Assembly: GCA_016711225.1 (NCBI GenBank)
Contig: JADJTK010000018.1
Location: 1 to 64,000 of the forward strand
Length of the DNA: 64,000 bases
Source: Opitutaceae bacterium
Lineage (GTDB): Bacteria; Verrucomicrobiota; Verrucomicrobiia; Opitutales; Opitutaceae
Direction: 5' to 3'
Part shown: positions 41,261 to 51,600 of the stretch, piece by piece
How the letters are laid out: each line of letters begins with the position of its first letter
How positions within the stretch are numbered: the first letter of the stretch is position 1
Position numbers and translations under genes: made by a program
Notes under the pieces: model-generated
What the model saw: the letters and a program-made list of their open reading frames with translations, nothing else
Database searches by the model: none
What the model was told of the DNA's origin: nothing

Positions 41261-43573
41261 TCAGTCCTTGATCTTCTGGCGCGTCCACCCACCCCACAGT
41301 CCATAAATAAAATACGCCAAGGCAAGGATGCCGGCGGCGAACACCACATCACCCACGGTGCGCATCCAACGCAGCGTCTGCATTTGTGCCGTGCCCATGA
41401 ACTCGGCGGAACGTGCGTACCACATGCCCTGGTCCACGCTGGCGAGAGTCTGCTTCACCCCGATGGGGAGCAGCGACAACACCACCATGAGAATGAGTCC
41501 GAGGTTGAGCGCCCAGAACGCGAACTTCAGGGAGCCCTCCTTCCATTGTTGGCCGTGCTGGGCCAGCCGCAGCGTGAACAACATAAGCCCGATTCCGAGC
41601 ATGCCGTACACCCCGAACAGGGCGGTGTGCGCATGCACCGCTGTCGTATTGAGACCCTGCATATAGTAGAGCGCCGCCGGCGGGTTGATCAGGAATCCGA
41701 ACACGCCCGCGCCGAGAAGGTTCCAGAAGGCCACGGCGACAAAGAAGTAGATCGGCCAGCGGAAATGCCTCAGCCACGGCCGGCTCGTCGCCACCTTCAG
41801 ATTCTCCGCCGCCTCGAAGCCGACCAGGGTTAGCGGGACCACTTCGAACGCGCTAAACACCGCGCCCAGGGCCAGCACCGCCGTGGGCGTACCAGTGAAA
41901 TACAGATGGTGCATCGTCCCGATGATGCCGCCGAAAAGGAAGACGGTGCAGGAGGAGATCACCGCAGCGCTCGCGGTCGCGATCCGCAGCAGCCCGAGAC
42001 GACAGAACAGGAAGGAGATGACGACGGTGGCGAACACCTCGAAGAACCCCTCCACCCAGAGATGCACGACCCACCAGCGCCAATACTCCGCCATGGCGAG
42101 ATTCGTATGCTGGCCCCACATCAGGCCGGCACCGTAGAATAGACCGATGGCCCCGGAGGCGATGAGGAAGAGCGCGAGGAGATGCCGGTTGGCCCCGGGC
42201 TCCTTGAAGGCCGGCGCGATCGACCGCACGACCAACCCGAGCCACAAAAACAATCCGATGAAGAGAAAGATCTGCCAGAAGCGGCCGAGATCCACGTATT
42301 CATAGCCTTGGTGCCCGAACCAGAAGTTCTCGGTCAGCCCCAGTTTCTGCCGGGTACCATACCAAGTGCCGAATAGCGTCCCCACGACGATGACCAGCAG
42401 GCAGCCGAAGAGCAGGTTGACGCCCGCCCGCTGAAACCGCGGCTCGCCTCCGGAAACCGCCGGTCCGATGAAGAGCCCGGTGGCCAGCCACGCGGTGGCG
42501 ATCCAGAAGATACCGAGCTGAGTGTGCCAGGTCCGAGTCACTGAATACGGGAGCCACTCGGCCAGGGAAATGCCGTAGAAGCCCTCGCCCTCCACCCCGT
42601 AGTGGGCGGTGATCGCCCCCATGAGCACCTGCACCAGGATCAGCGCCGTCACCACCCAGAAATACTTGAACGTGGCGCGCATCGACGGGGTGATCACCAG
42701 GTCGGCGAAAGGATTGCGGGTCGGAACCTCGGGGGCCTCCTCGCCGTACTTAGCTGCCCGATACCAGATGAAGCCGCCAATGCCCGCGAGCAACAGCACA
42801 AAGCTGACGATGGTCCAGAGCACCATGGAACCGGTGAGGTGGTTGCCGATCAGCGGCTCGCTCGGCCAATTGTTGGTGTAGGTCACCTTGGGCACGCCCG
42901 CGGGATCGCCGGGGGCAGCGGGCCGTTCCGTGCCACAGGCCCAGGCCGCCCAGAAGAAGAACGCACTGAGCTCGGCCTGACGTTGCTCGGTCTTGATCGT
43001 ATCTGTCGCGATCGCGTACGAGTGCCTGAGTTGCGCGGGATCCAAATGGTTGTCCGCAATGCGCGCCAGGTCTTCCGGAAACGCCGTCGCATGGCCGAAG
43101 ATCGCAGCATAATAGCGGGCCATCGCCGCCACCGCGGCAGCCCGGTCGGCGGAAATCGTGATCACGTCGCGAGCGGCATCATAGGTGTTGGTCCGGATCT
43201 CCGCCTGCAAACCGGACTGCAACGAGGCCTGCTGGGCGGCGGGCAAGCTGCCATAATCGACGCCGAAGTCACGTCGGGCGCGAAGGTCGAGCAGATAGAG
43301 ACACTCCCGATGCAGGTAGTCCGCCGACCAGTCGGGCGCCACATACGCGCCATGCCCCCAGACGCTCCCCAACTCCTGCCCTCCGATCGATTGCCAGACG
43401 TTCTGGCCGTTCTGAATCATCTCACGAGTGAGTACCACCGTCCCGTCCGGTGTTTGCACCGCAGTGGGAATGGGAGGTTGGTGTTGCCAGATCTGGACCC
43501 CGTAGTAGCCGAGGACGCCCAGAGAGCCGAGCGTCACGACCGCGAACGCGAGCCAGAGTTTTACATAGCGCAT
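41261..43573 (-). CDS. norB: quinol-dependent nitric oxide reductase (qNOR)
   Basis: 770 residues with the N-terminal extension typical of the single-subunit quinol enzyme (VWQSIGGQELGSVWGHGAYVAPDWSADYLHRE). About fourteen helices follow. Haem and FeB ligands lie in SVTRTWHTQLGIFWIATAWL, GQHTNLAMAEYWRWWVVHLWVEGFFEVF, TMHHLYFTG and VHAHTALFGVYG. It reduces two NO to N2O using quinol. It is divergent from an Rrf2 regulator over a 135-base region with repeated motifs and has its own terminator. Confidence 0.95.
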   Translation of the reverse strand: MRYVKLWLAFAVVTLGSLGVLGYYGVQIWQHQPPIPTAVQTPDGTVVLTREMIQNGQNVWQSIGGQELGSVWGHGAYVAPDWSADYLHRECLYLLDLRARRDFGVDYGSLPAAQQASLQSGLQAEIRTNTYDAARDVITISADRAAAVAAMARYYAAIFGHATAFPEDLARIADNHLDPAQLRHSYAIATDTIKTEQRQAELSAFFFWAAWACGTERPAAPGDPAGVPKVTYTNNWPSEPLIGNHLTGSMVLWTIVSFVLLLAGIGGFIWYRAAKYGEEAPEVPTRNPFADLVITPSMRATFKYFWVVTALILVQVLMGAITAHYGVEGEGFYGISLAEWLPYSVTRTWHTQLGIFWIATAWLATGLFIGPAVSGGEPRFQRAGVNLLFGCLLVIVVGTLFGTWYGTRQKLGLTENFWFGHQGYEYVDLGRFWQIFLFIGLFLWLGLVVRSIAPAFKEPGANRHLLALFLIASGAIGLFYGAGLMWGQHTNLAMAEYWRWWVVHLWVEGFFEVFATVVISFLFCRLGLLRIATASAAVISSCTVFLFGGIIGTMHHLYFTGTPTAVLALGAVFSAFEVVPLTLVGFEAAENLKVATSRPWLRHFRWPIYFFVAVAFWNLLGAGVFGFLINPPAALYYMQGLNTTAVHAHTALFGVYGMLGIGLMLFTLRLAQHGQQWKEGSLKFAFWALNLGLILMVVLSLLPIGVKQTLASVDQGMWYARSAEFMGTAQMQTLRWMRTVGDVVFAAGILALAYFIYGLWGGWTRQKIKD

Positions 43574-43618
43574 GGGAGGAGGTGTGTTTGTGGTTGAAGT
43601 GCTGTTATCTAGATAGAT

Positions 43619-43684
43619 TTGTCCAGTTTAAGGGCGGCGAATTTGCACTCGTCAACTTTTATTCGGATATTATTGTCCGGTTTA
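43619..43684. promoter_or_regulatory. repeated motifs between norB and its Rrf2 regulator
   Basis: TTGTCCAGTTTA (43619-43630) and TTGTCCGGTTTA (43673-43684) are direct repeats with one mismatch, 54 bases apart. An imperfect palindrome CGGATA-TTAT-TGTCCG (43664-43679) overlaps the second. They are the best candidates for binding by the adjacent Rrf2 protein. Confidence 0.5.
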
Positions 43685-43708
43685 CCGATTTCCCGGCCCA
43701 TCGCTCCG

Positions 43709-44140
43709 ATGATCTTCTCCCAAACTGTTGAATACGCTCTCCGCGCGGTTGTCCTGCTCGCCGATGTGCAGCGGGAGGCGAAAACCACGCAACAAATCGC
43801 CACCATGGCCCGGATCCCTCCGGACTATCTGTCCAAGATCCTGCAAAATCTCCGGCGCGCCGAAATCGTCTCCTCCCGCCGCGGGGTCAACGGCGGCTTC
43901 GTGCTGCAACGGCCGGCCTCGGAAATCACCCTGCTGGAGGTGGTCAACGCGATCGATCCAATCGAGCGGATCCGGACCTGCCCGCTGAAGTTGAAATCCC
44001 ACGGGAGCAACCTATGCGAGCTGCACCGCAGACTGGACCAGTCGATCGCCTCGGTGGAACGCACCCTGGCCACCGGCACGATCGCGGAGCTGCTCACGAC
44101 GCCGTCGCCCAGCCATCCCCTTCTCGAGCGAACCAAGTAA
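43709..44140 (+). CDS. Rrf2-family regulator, divergent from norB
   Basis: 143 residues from the ATG at 43709. The N-terminal winged helix is MIFSQTVEYALRAVVLLADV with IPPDYLSKILQNLRRAEIVSSRRGVNGGF. The cysteine region reads CPLKLKSHGSNLCELHRRLDQ, two cysteines 12 apart, so the middle cysteine of the usual three-Cys cluster motif is missing. Position suggests it controls norB in response to NO, as NsrR does. Whether it holds an Fe-S cluster is open. Confidence 0.85.
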   Translation: MIFSQTVEYALRAVVLLADVQREAKTTQQIATMARIPPDYLSKILQNLRRAEIVSSRRGVNGGFVLQRPASEITLLEVVNAIDPIERIRTCPLKLKSHGSNLCELHRRLDQSIASVERTLATGTIAELLTTPSPSHPLLERTK

Positions 44141-44155
44141 TCCGCCGCCATCCCG

Positions 44156-45307
44156 ATGCCTTCGGAATTCGAGCAATCAACGCCGGGCCTCGCTACCCGG
44201 TGCATCCATGCGGGCACCCATCTCGACCCGGGCACCGGCGGGGCCTGCAGCCCGATCTTCACCTCGACCGCCTTCGCTTTTCCCAACGCGACCAACGAGA
44301 ACATCTACCCCCGCTATTTCAATGTCCCCAACCAGAAGGTGATCAATCGCAAGCTCGCCGCATTGGAAGGCGGTGAGGACGCGCTGACTTTCGCCTCGGG
44401 CATGGCCGCGATCTCCACCCTGCTGTTTGCGTACCTGAAGCCCGGTGACCACGCGGTATTCCAAGGCGATCTCTACGGCGGCACGCGTCACTTGATCGCC
44501 CAGGAACTCGTCCCGCTCGGCATCGGTGTGTCTTTTGGCCGCAACATCGCTGAGTTTGCCGCGGCCCTCCGTCCCAACACGCGCCTCGTGTATGTAGAAT
44601 CACCATCCAATCCCCTGCTCCGCTGTGTGGATCTGGCCGCCGTGGCCGCGCTCGGCCGCGCCCGAGGTATCCTGACCGTCATCGACAACACCTTCGCCAC
44701 GCCGATCAACCAGAACCCCCTCGCGCTCGGCATCGATGCGGTGGTCCACAGCGCCACGAAGTATCTCAATGGACACAGCGACCTGAACGCCGGCATCGTG
44801 GTGGCCTCGGGCGCGATCATTCACCGGGTCGCCGCATGCGCGCTCAATCACGGAGGCATGTTGGACTCCCATGCCTGCTATCAACTGGAGCGCGGACTCA
44901 AGACGCTCGCGCTCCGCATGGCCGCACACAACCACAACGCCGCTGGGTTGGCCCGCTTTCTTCAGACCCATCCAGCGGTCGCGAGAGTAAACTACCCCGG
45001 GCTTGCCGCGCATCCCGATCACGCAATCGCGGCGCGGCAAATGCGCGGGTTTGGAGGAATGATCTCCTTCGAATTGTTGGACCCCTCACGGGTGGACGGC
45101 CTCCTTGGCCAACTGCGCCTGATTCTGCCCGCCCTGAGTCTCGGTGGCATCGAAAGCCTTATCTGCATACCGAGCCGCACTTCCCACCTCCGGATGTCAT
45201 CCCTTGAACGACAGGAGGCAGGGATCAGCGACTCCCTCGTGCGCTTGTCCGTGGGAATTGAAGACATTGAGGATCTGCAATCGGACCTTGAGCAGGCCCT
45301 CCGGTGA
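44156..45307 (+). CDS. Cys/Met metabolism PLP-dependent enzyme
   Basis: 383 residues. The PLP-lysine lies in HSATKYLNGHSD (about 200-211). Other family features are IYPRYFNVPNQKVINRKLAALEGGEDALTFASGMAA and GGIESLICIPSRTSHLRMSSLERQEAGISDSLVRLSVGIED. It belongs to the cystathionine gamma-synthase/lyase, O-acetylhomoserine sulfhydrylase group. The exact reaction cannot be decided. It begins 15 bases after the Rrf2 gene, so the two may be co-transcribed. Confidence 0.85.
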   Translation: MPSEFEQSTPGLATRCIHAGTHLDPGTGGACSPIFTSTAFAFPNATNENIYPRYFNVPNQKVINRKLAALEGGEDALTFASGMAAISTLLFAYLKPGDHAVFQGDLYGGTRHLIAQELVPLGIGVSFGRNIAEFAAALRPNTRLVYVESPSNPLLRCVDLAAVAALGRARGILTVIDNTFATPINQNPLALGIDAVVHSATKYLNGHSDLNAGIVVASGAIIHRVAACALNHGGMLDSHACYQLERGLKTLALRMAAHNHNAAGLARFLQTHPAVARVNYPGLAAHPDHAIAARQMRGFGGMISFELLDPSRVDGLLGQLRLILPALSLGGIESLICIPSRTSHLRMSSLERQEAGISDSLVRLSVGIEDIEDLQSDLEQALR

Positions 45308-45513
45308 TCCAAACAAAGCCAACGACCGCTACTGCGGAGTTGAGACCGAAGGGCCGCGTCTGCTGGTGGCGGTCGCGCCAGAGGCGGTCGCGATGCTCGA
45401 TCTCACCGCCTCGGCAATTCGCGGATCGCTTGGCGTCACGTTGAAGGAACTTGCGGCCGAGGGTTGGCGAAAGCTCTTGCAGGCCGGGCGCACAGTCTCG
45501 CCTCTTCCGCCCG

Positions 45514-46317
45514 TCAGCCAGAACCGAATGCATTGAAGACGCGCTTCAATGCCTCAGTCTGATCACGAAACTTGGCGGCGTTGGTCCTCTTGAGACGCGC
45601 CAGATTTTGCATCTTCCATTGGATCGCGGGGAGTTCGGCGAGATGACGGCACCGCATCGCCTCCCAGGGCGGATCGCCGGCGACAACGCCGAGCAGGAAG
45701 CGCTTGTGATCATCGGTGAGCGCGGCGGCGAGTTCGCCGCGAAGACGCAGGCGGGCTTCCTCAAGAGTCCCGAGCGAAACTGATTCACGCTCCATGCCGG
45801 CGAACTCGTTTTCGAACGGAATCTTCAGGTCTAGGTTCCGCGAACCGAGCACTTCATGCACCGGTCGGTTATGGCCTGCAATGTAGCCAACAAAACATTC
45901 CACAAACTCAGGACGGAGACCAAAACGTTCGAACATGCCGTGGACGTCGAACAAGTCCCGCGGGTGCTGGCGGTCCAATGCGGCAACGAGCTTGCTACCG
46001 TAGAGCTCGGCCACCGCGAGCGTGGGGACCGAGAGCGCCGTCGTGAAAAGTTCGCTGGCGGCTTTCGTAAGCGGCAGCGTTTCGACCGGAAGCAGAGTGC
46101 CGCGAAAGACGTAGTTGATCTCGACCTTGACCTCGATCCGGTCGCGGCGTGCGAGAATCTTGGTTTCATCGCCAGTCTTACTGCTCGCAATCTCGGCTTT
46201 GATGCCACGACTCTGGAGTCGGGCTTGGATCAGCGCCAATTCCTTGGAGATCTCCGCCAGAGCAGTCTCTCTCGGCAATTGGTGCGGCACGAATACGACG
46301 TCGATATCGACGGACAT
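45514..46317 (-). pseudogene. AbiEii/AbiGii-type nucleotidyltransferase toxin, 5'-truncated
   Basis: From MSVDIDVVFVPHQLPRETALAEI to the stop the chain matches the AbiEii family, with the SVDIDxxF metal-site strand and TLAVAELYGSKLVAALDRQHPRDLFDVHGMFERFG. The N-terminal part with the GGTAL-like loop is missing. Upstream of 46317 the sequence is a histidine kinase read on the opposite strand. No AbiEi antitoxin gene is nearby. The toxin is probably inactive. Confidence 0.75.
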
Positions 46318-46921
46318 CTTCGAGAACCGCAAAAAGAGCGGCGAGTTCTTCTCCGAGCAGGCCGTCATCGCCCCGGTCAAGGACGACGGGGGCCGAGTCA
46401 CCCACTTCGTCGCCGTCAAAGAGGACATCACCGAGCGCCTTCGCCTGGAGGACCAACTACGCCAGTCGCAAAAGATGGATGCCATCGGCCGCCTGGCCGG
46501 CGGCGTGGCCCACGACTTCAACAATCTCCTCACCATCATCCAGCTGGAGACCGCCGTGCTCGCCGACAATCCCGCCCACGATCACGACACCCGCGAGGCG
46601 ATCAAGCAGATCACCGCCGCCTCCGAGCGCGCCACCGGTCTCACCCGGCAATTGCTCGCCTTCAGCCGGCGCCAGGAGAAGGAGGAGAAGACCGTCAACC
46701 TGGGCGAGCTGGTGGACAACCTCGCCCGGCTCCTGCGGCGTATTCTCGGGGAGGACATTGAGCTGGTCACCCGCCTGGTCCCCGAGCCCATCGCCCTGCG
46801 GGCCGATCCCGGCATGGTGGAGCAGGCCCTGCTCAACCTGGCCGTCAACGCCCGCGACGCCATGCCGGCCGGCGGCCGGCTGCAGCTGGGCGTCGACGTG
46901 GCGATCATCGACGAGGCGTAA
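46318..46921 (+). pseudogene. histidine kinase fragment (PAS end, HisKA, start of HATPase)
   Basis: The frame reads IFENRKKSGEFFSEQAVIAPVKDDGGRVTHFVAVKEDITER (end of a PAS/PAC domain). It continues LRQSQKMDAIGRLAGGVAHDFNNLLTII (HisKA with the phospho-accepting His) and QALLNLAVNARDAMPAGG (N-box). It stops at 46919-46921 before the G boxes. Both ends are cut: the 5' end abuts the AbiEii remnant and the 3' end runs into unrelated sequence. It cannot be a working kinase. Confidence 0.8.
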
Positions 46922-47291
46922 GCGTCTCGCCTCCCTGGACGTGACGCAAGTTGCACCACGAACAACGCCCGATCGCTGTAATCAGAATACGAATGGACGA
47001 AGTTCGTGCTGATAGAGCGCCATGCGAGTTCCCGCGACGGCGGTCTGTTTGAGGCGAGGTGAGACTGCTGCATAAAACCAAAATGTAGGCAGAACCGGCC
47101 TTCTTTAGGATCTCATCGATTTAAGCTTTCGGCGCCCGAGCCACGCACCAAACTATCGGTAATGGTGCGTCGCCCCCTCTCTCCACGGAGCAGCATGAAT
47201 ACACGATCGGTAGACTCTCCACCAGCCTTATAAGCTCTATCCAACCCGGCGAGCGTTCGCCCGGTGGTACTCCAGAACGTCAGCAACGTTT
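46922..47291. other. intergenic debris
   Basis: About 370 bases with no convincing reading frame, promoter or repeat, between the kinase fragment and the small membrane-protein frame. Confidence 0.5.
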
Positions 47292-47609
47292 CTACCGCTG
47301 TTTACTCGGCACCGGCGTACCCTGCTTTGAGTCTCGAGTACCCCGCCTGTCATGGCCGCAGGCGAACGAAAGGAATCGAGTTCGGGGCGGCACGGTCCGG
47401 ACTAGTTTGGCGTGAACTTCACGCCCCCAAAACACGCCTCTGCACGATGCGCCTGCTGCGGGAGAGAGGATCGCGTCTCGTAGCGCGCAGATACCTGGAT
47501 CGCCAGAGGGCTCAGCGGTTCCTTCGAGCTTGGCCTTCAGCGCGGCAGCGACGATGGCCAGCAGCACCACAATAGCGATAGTGACGAAGAAGAGCGGTGG
47601 TATGGACAT
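47292..47609 (-). pseudogene. possible remnant of a membrane-anchored protein
   Basis: 105 residues with a convincing N-terminal helix (PLFFVTIAIVVLLAIVAAALKAKLEG). The rest becomes Arg/Gly/Thr rich and unlike a folded protein. The first 60 residues recall the start of DUF2726-type proteins (ILSPAA region), and a frameshift after that would explain the degraded tail. Low confidence; it could also be a spurious frame. Confidence 0.3.
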
Positions 47610-47665
47610 TTGCGAAATCTGTCACGCAGGGATTCGGGAAACGGTCACTCCGTATCGGAAGGGAC

Positions 47666-48112
47666 TTAATTTTCTGAGTGCGACTCTTTCACATGGCTAC
47701 GCCAATCGCGGTCAAGCCATTCGAACGTCAGGTCCTCGTACCGCACCCCAAATTGTTTCGCTGCGTGCAAGTGCATCACAAAAGAGGCGAAGTTATCTTC
47801 CTCGTCCTCAGCGGAATTCGTTCGATCGAACGCCCGTGGTTCGGGCTGAAGCTTCTTGAGAATATACCCGAGCTCAGGGGAGATCGCATCAGGATCCTCT
47901 GCGAGGAAGCGCGATGCGATTTGTAGAAACAGTTTACCTCGCCGGGTCAATATTGGCATGCTCTCAAGCATTTTCGAATCGGCGAACCCAGCCCCGAGAA
48001 TATAGGGCATTGTCTCTCGAAGCTTTGATACGCTGAATTTCGTTCGCGAAGCAAGACCCGGATAGTTAGTGAACCCTTCCTCTGACAAAATCGATAGTAT
48101 GAAGAGGTTCAC
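47666..48112 (-). CDS. hypothetical protein, last gene of the restriction operon
   Basis: 148 residues, starting in an ATGA overlap with the upstream gene. The N-terminal half resembles a small winged-helix reader (LFILSILSEEGFTNYPGLASRTKFSVSKLRETMPYILGAGF, LTRRGKLFLQ). The rest is acidic and helical. Base composition is less GC-rich than the respiratory genes. Not recognised; a regulatory or accessory role in the defence operon is inference. Confidence 0.6.
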   Translation of the reverse strand: MNLFILSILSEEGFTNYPGLASRTKFSVSKLRETMPYILGAGFADSKMLESMPILTRRGKLFLQIASRFLAEDPDAISPELGYILKKLQPEPRAFDRTNSAEDEEDNFASFVMHLHAAKQFGVRYEDLTFEWLDRDWRSHVKESHSEN

Positions 48113-48618
48113 CCCAGGAACCCCGGCGCCCGGAGAAATGTCCTCACGTCCTCAGCTGAAATCCGACCAAACACCACGCTGAGTAGGATGTCCTCATACA
48201 CCTCAGATCGAAGCTTTTCCCGCAAGAGAGACTCGTGCGCGAGATTTCCAGCCTCGAAAGCTTCTGGAATCCAAAACACGCGAAGTCTAGAAAGTCGGTC
48301 GCGCAACGGAGAATCGCGGAAACTCCCTATAACTTCATCGAGCTGCACCCTGTGCTTCATTAAGTCCCGACAGAGATACACTCGGACATCGGAGGAGCCG
48401 TCCATGATCAGATGGCGGATATCCTTATCAATTCCGTTGGAATTCTTCCATAATGTTTGGCCGACAAGCGGGCGCGACTGATCGCGGGTCAACGTACATG
48501 AGAAATCGAAGGCCCTCCGATCTGTTTCCAAATAGGTATACAGTCGAGTCCTCGAGAACTCGCCGAGTATCGAATTGAATGCCTCCGAGATATATGCGTG
48601 TTCTTTACCTTCAGCCAT
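48109..48618 (-). CDS. hypothetical protein after hsdR
   Basis: 169 residues starting nine bases after the hsdR stop. No membrane segment. Segments RRAFDFSCTLTRDQSRPLVGQTLWK and DVRVYLCRDLMKHRVQLDEVIGSF have alternating strands and Asp residues that could fit a nuclease-like fold, but no catalytic motif is certain. ATGA-coupled to the next gene. The pair may be a two-gene accessory unit of the type I system. Family not recognised. Confidence 0.6.
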   Translation of the reverse strand: MAEGKEHAYISEAFNSILGEFSRTRLYTYLETDRRAFDFSCTLTRDQSRPLVGQTLWKNSNGIDKDIRHLIMDGSSDVRVYLCRDLMKHRVQLDEVIGSFRDSPLRDRLSRLRVFWIPEAFEAGNLAHESLLREKLRSEVYEDILLSVVFGRISAEDVRTFLRAPGFLG

Positions 48619-48627
48619 ATTGATATA

Positions 48628-51600
48628 TCACGCCGCCCAATCCGCACAGAGCAGCTCGGCCTGCGCCAAGACGGTCTTCACCGCCTCGTCCTGGAGGTCG
48701 GGCGGATAACCGAACCGGTTGAGGATGCGCTTCACGATGACTTTGATCTTCGCCCGAGCACTCTCGCGCAGGGTCCAGTCGATGGTCACGCTCTGGCGAA
48801 CCTTGGTGATGAGCTCGGCGGCGATCACCTTGAGCTTATCATCGCCCATCGCCTTCACCGCGGACTCGTTGGTCGCGAGCGCGTCATAGAAGGCGACTTC
48901 GTCGTCGGACAGCCCGAGGTCCTCGCCGCGCTTGTTGGCCGCCCTCATCTCCTTCGCGAGTTTGATCAACTCCTCGATGACCTCCTGCGTGGCGATCGCG
49001 CGGTTGTGGTAGGCATTGAGCGTCTTCTTGAGCTTCTCAGAGAACAGTTGGCTCTGGATGAGATTGCGCCGGGCGCGGACCTTGACTTCGTCCTTCAGCA
49101 GTTTCGCCAGCAACTCGGCGGCGACGTTCTTGTGCTTGAGCCCGCGCACCTCCGTGAGGAACTGCTCCGACAGGATCGAGATGTCCGGCTTGGGCAGCCC
49201 CGCGGCCGTAAAAACGTCGATCACCTGGCCGTCGGTCGTGATGGCCGATGAGACGAGCTGGCGGATGGCCGCGTCGATCTGCTCCGGCGTTTTTCCCCTG
49301 CCGTTGCTCTGCTTGTTCAGCGCCGCCTGAATCGCCTGGAAGAACGAAACATCATCACGAATCTCCGTCGCCTCATCGCTCGCCGCGCAGAGGGCGAACG
49401 CACTGGAAACCTCGGTCACCACCTGCACGAAGCGCTGCTTACCGTCCTCCTGTGCGAGCACGTGCTCCTGCCCGGCCGGGATGAGCGCCAGCCGCTCGGT
49501 CGGCTTCCCCGTCGTCCATTTCTTCCAGCTCAATCCGTGCATCAGGTCGCAGGCGATACCGTGTTTCTCCAGCAGCACTGCGATGGCCTGCTTCGGGTCG
49601 TAGGCGGCGTCGCCCCGACCTCCACTCTCCGTGTAGTTGGCGAGGGCGTGCTTCAGTTGATCGGCGAGACCGAGGTAGTCCACCACCAGGCCGCCGGGCT
49701 TGTCCCTAAAAACGCGGTTCACCCGGGCGATGGCCTGCATGAGCCCGTGCCCCTGCATGGGCTTGTCGGCATACATCGTCGTCAGGCACGGTGCGTCGAA
49801 GCCGGTCAGCCACATGTCGCGCACGATCACGATGCGGAACGGGTCTTTGCTGTCCTTGAAGCGGTTCGCCAGCGCGCGGCGCTTGTCCTTGCTGCGGATG
49901 TGCGGCTGCCAGTCGGGGCCGTCATCGGCGCTGCCGGTCATCACCACCTTGACCACGCACGCCCTGCCCTTCTCAGCCTCGGCATCGTCGTCCTTGGCGC
50001 TGGCCCAGCCGGGCCGCAGCGCGATCAGCGCCGCATAGAGATCCACGCAGATGCGGCGGCTCATCCCGACGATCATCGCCTTGCCGTCCATCGCCTCCGT
50101 CCGCTTCTCGAAATGCGCCACCAAGTCGGCCGCGATGAGCTTGATCCGTTTCGGGTCGCCCACCAACGCCTCCAGCGCCGCCCACTTGGTTTTGATCTTC
50201 TCCTTCCGCCCCAACTCTTCGCCTTCGGTGATCTCCTCGAACTCCGCGTCGATCATCGGCAGCGCCGCGGCGTTGAGCCCCAGCTTGGCGATCCGGCTCT
50301 CGTAGTAGATCGGCACCGTGGCCTTGTCGGCGACGGCGCGCTGGATGTCGTAGATCGATATATAGTCGCCGAAGATCGCGCGAGTGTTGGCGTCGGTCTT
50401 CTCGATTGGCGTGCCGGTGAAACCGATGAACGACGCGTTGGGCAACGCATCCCGCATGTGCCGCGCCAGCCCATCGATCAAGTCGTACTGACTGCGGTGC
50501 GCTTCATCCGCGATCACCACAATGTTCCGACGCGGCGACAGCGCCGGCATCTTTTCCCCCGGCCCCGGGAGAAACTTCTGGATCGTCGTGAACACGACCC
50601 CGCCGCTCGCCACCGCCAGCAACTCCCGCATCTGATCCCGGCTCGCGGCCTGCACCGGCGTTTGCCCGAGGATGTCATGGCAACGTTGGAACTGCCCAAA
50701 GAGCTGGTCGTCGAGATCGTTGCGATCAGTGAGCACCACCAACGTCGGGTTCTCCATCACCGGATGCCGCACCACGCGCGCCGCGTAGAAGAGCATCGAG
50801 AAGCTCTTGCCGCTCCCCTGCGTATGCCAGACGACACCGGCCCGCCGGTCACCCGGTTTGCCGCCGTGCATCCGGCCGGCCCAGTAATTGCCCGGATCCT
50901 CCCCGGCCATTCCAACCTCGCGCATCCCGCTGGCGCGCACGGTCTCCTCCACCGCCGCGTTCACCGCGTGAAATTGGTGATATCCGGCGATGATCTTGTG
51001 CAACGCGCCGTTGTCCGGGTCTTCCTCGAAGACGATGAAATGCTGGAGCAGGTCGAGGAAACGCCGGCGGTCGAACACCCCGCGCACCATCACCTCCAAC
51101 TCCAGCGCCGTCTTGGGCGCATCCGTCTCACCATCGATTGTGCGACAAACCTTGAACCACTCCTGGTTGGCCGTGAGCGAACCGATGCGCGCCTGCAACC
51201 CATCGCTCAGCACCAGCAGCGCGTTGTACTGGAGCAATGACGGGATCTCGGCCTTGTAGGTCTGGAGTTGCGCATAGGCGCTCCAGATCGTGGCGTCCTC
51301 GTCGGCCGCGTTCTTCAGCTCGATCACGCCCAGCGGCAGTCCGTTGACGAACACGATGATATCCGGTCGTCGATTATGCTGCCCCTCGATCACCGTGAAC
51401 TGGTTCACCGCCAGCCAATCGTTCGCGAGCACGTCACCGAAATCCACCAACCAAGCCTGGTCGTGTTTGATTGAGCCGTCTGGCCTCGCGTATTCGACCG
51501 GCACGCCCTCGCGCACCAACCGCTGAAAAACCCGATTCGTTTGCACCAGCGAAGGCGACCCCACCCGCAGCACCTTCCGCAGCGCATCCTCCCTCGCCTC

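Noticed and set aside
45308..45536. A short plus-strand frame (LLVAVAPEAVAMLDLTASAIRG) after the PLP enzyme
   Set aside because: It is protein-like for about 50 residues but has no sound start and no family match; left out as a gene.
49462..51240. A 592-codon plus-strand frame opposite hsdR
   Set aside because: Antisense shadow of the helicase and nuclease motifs on the minus strand.
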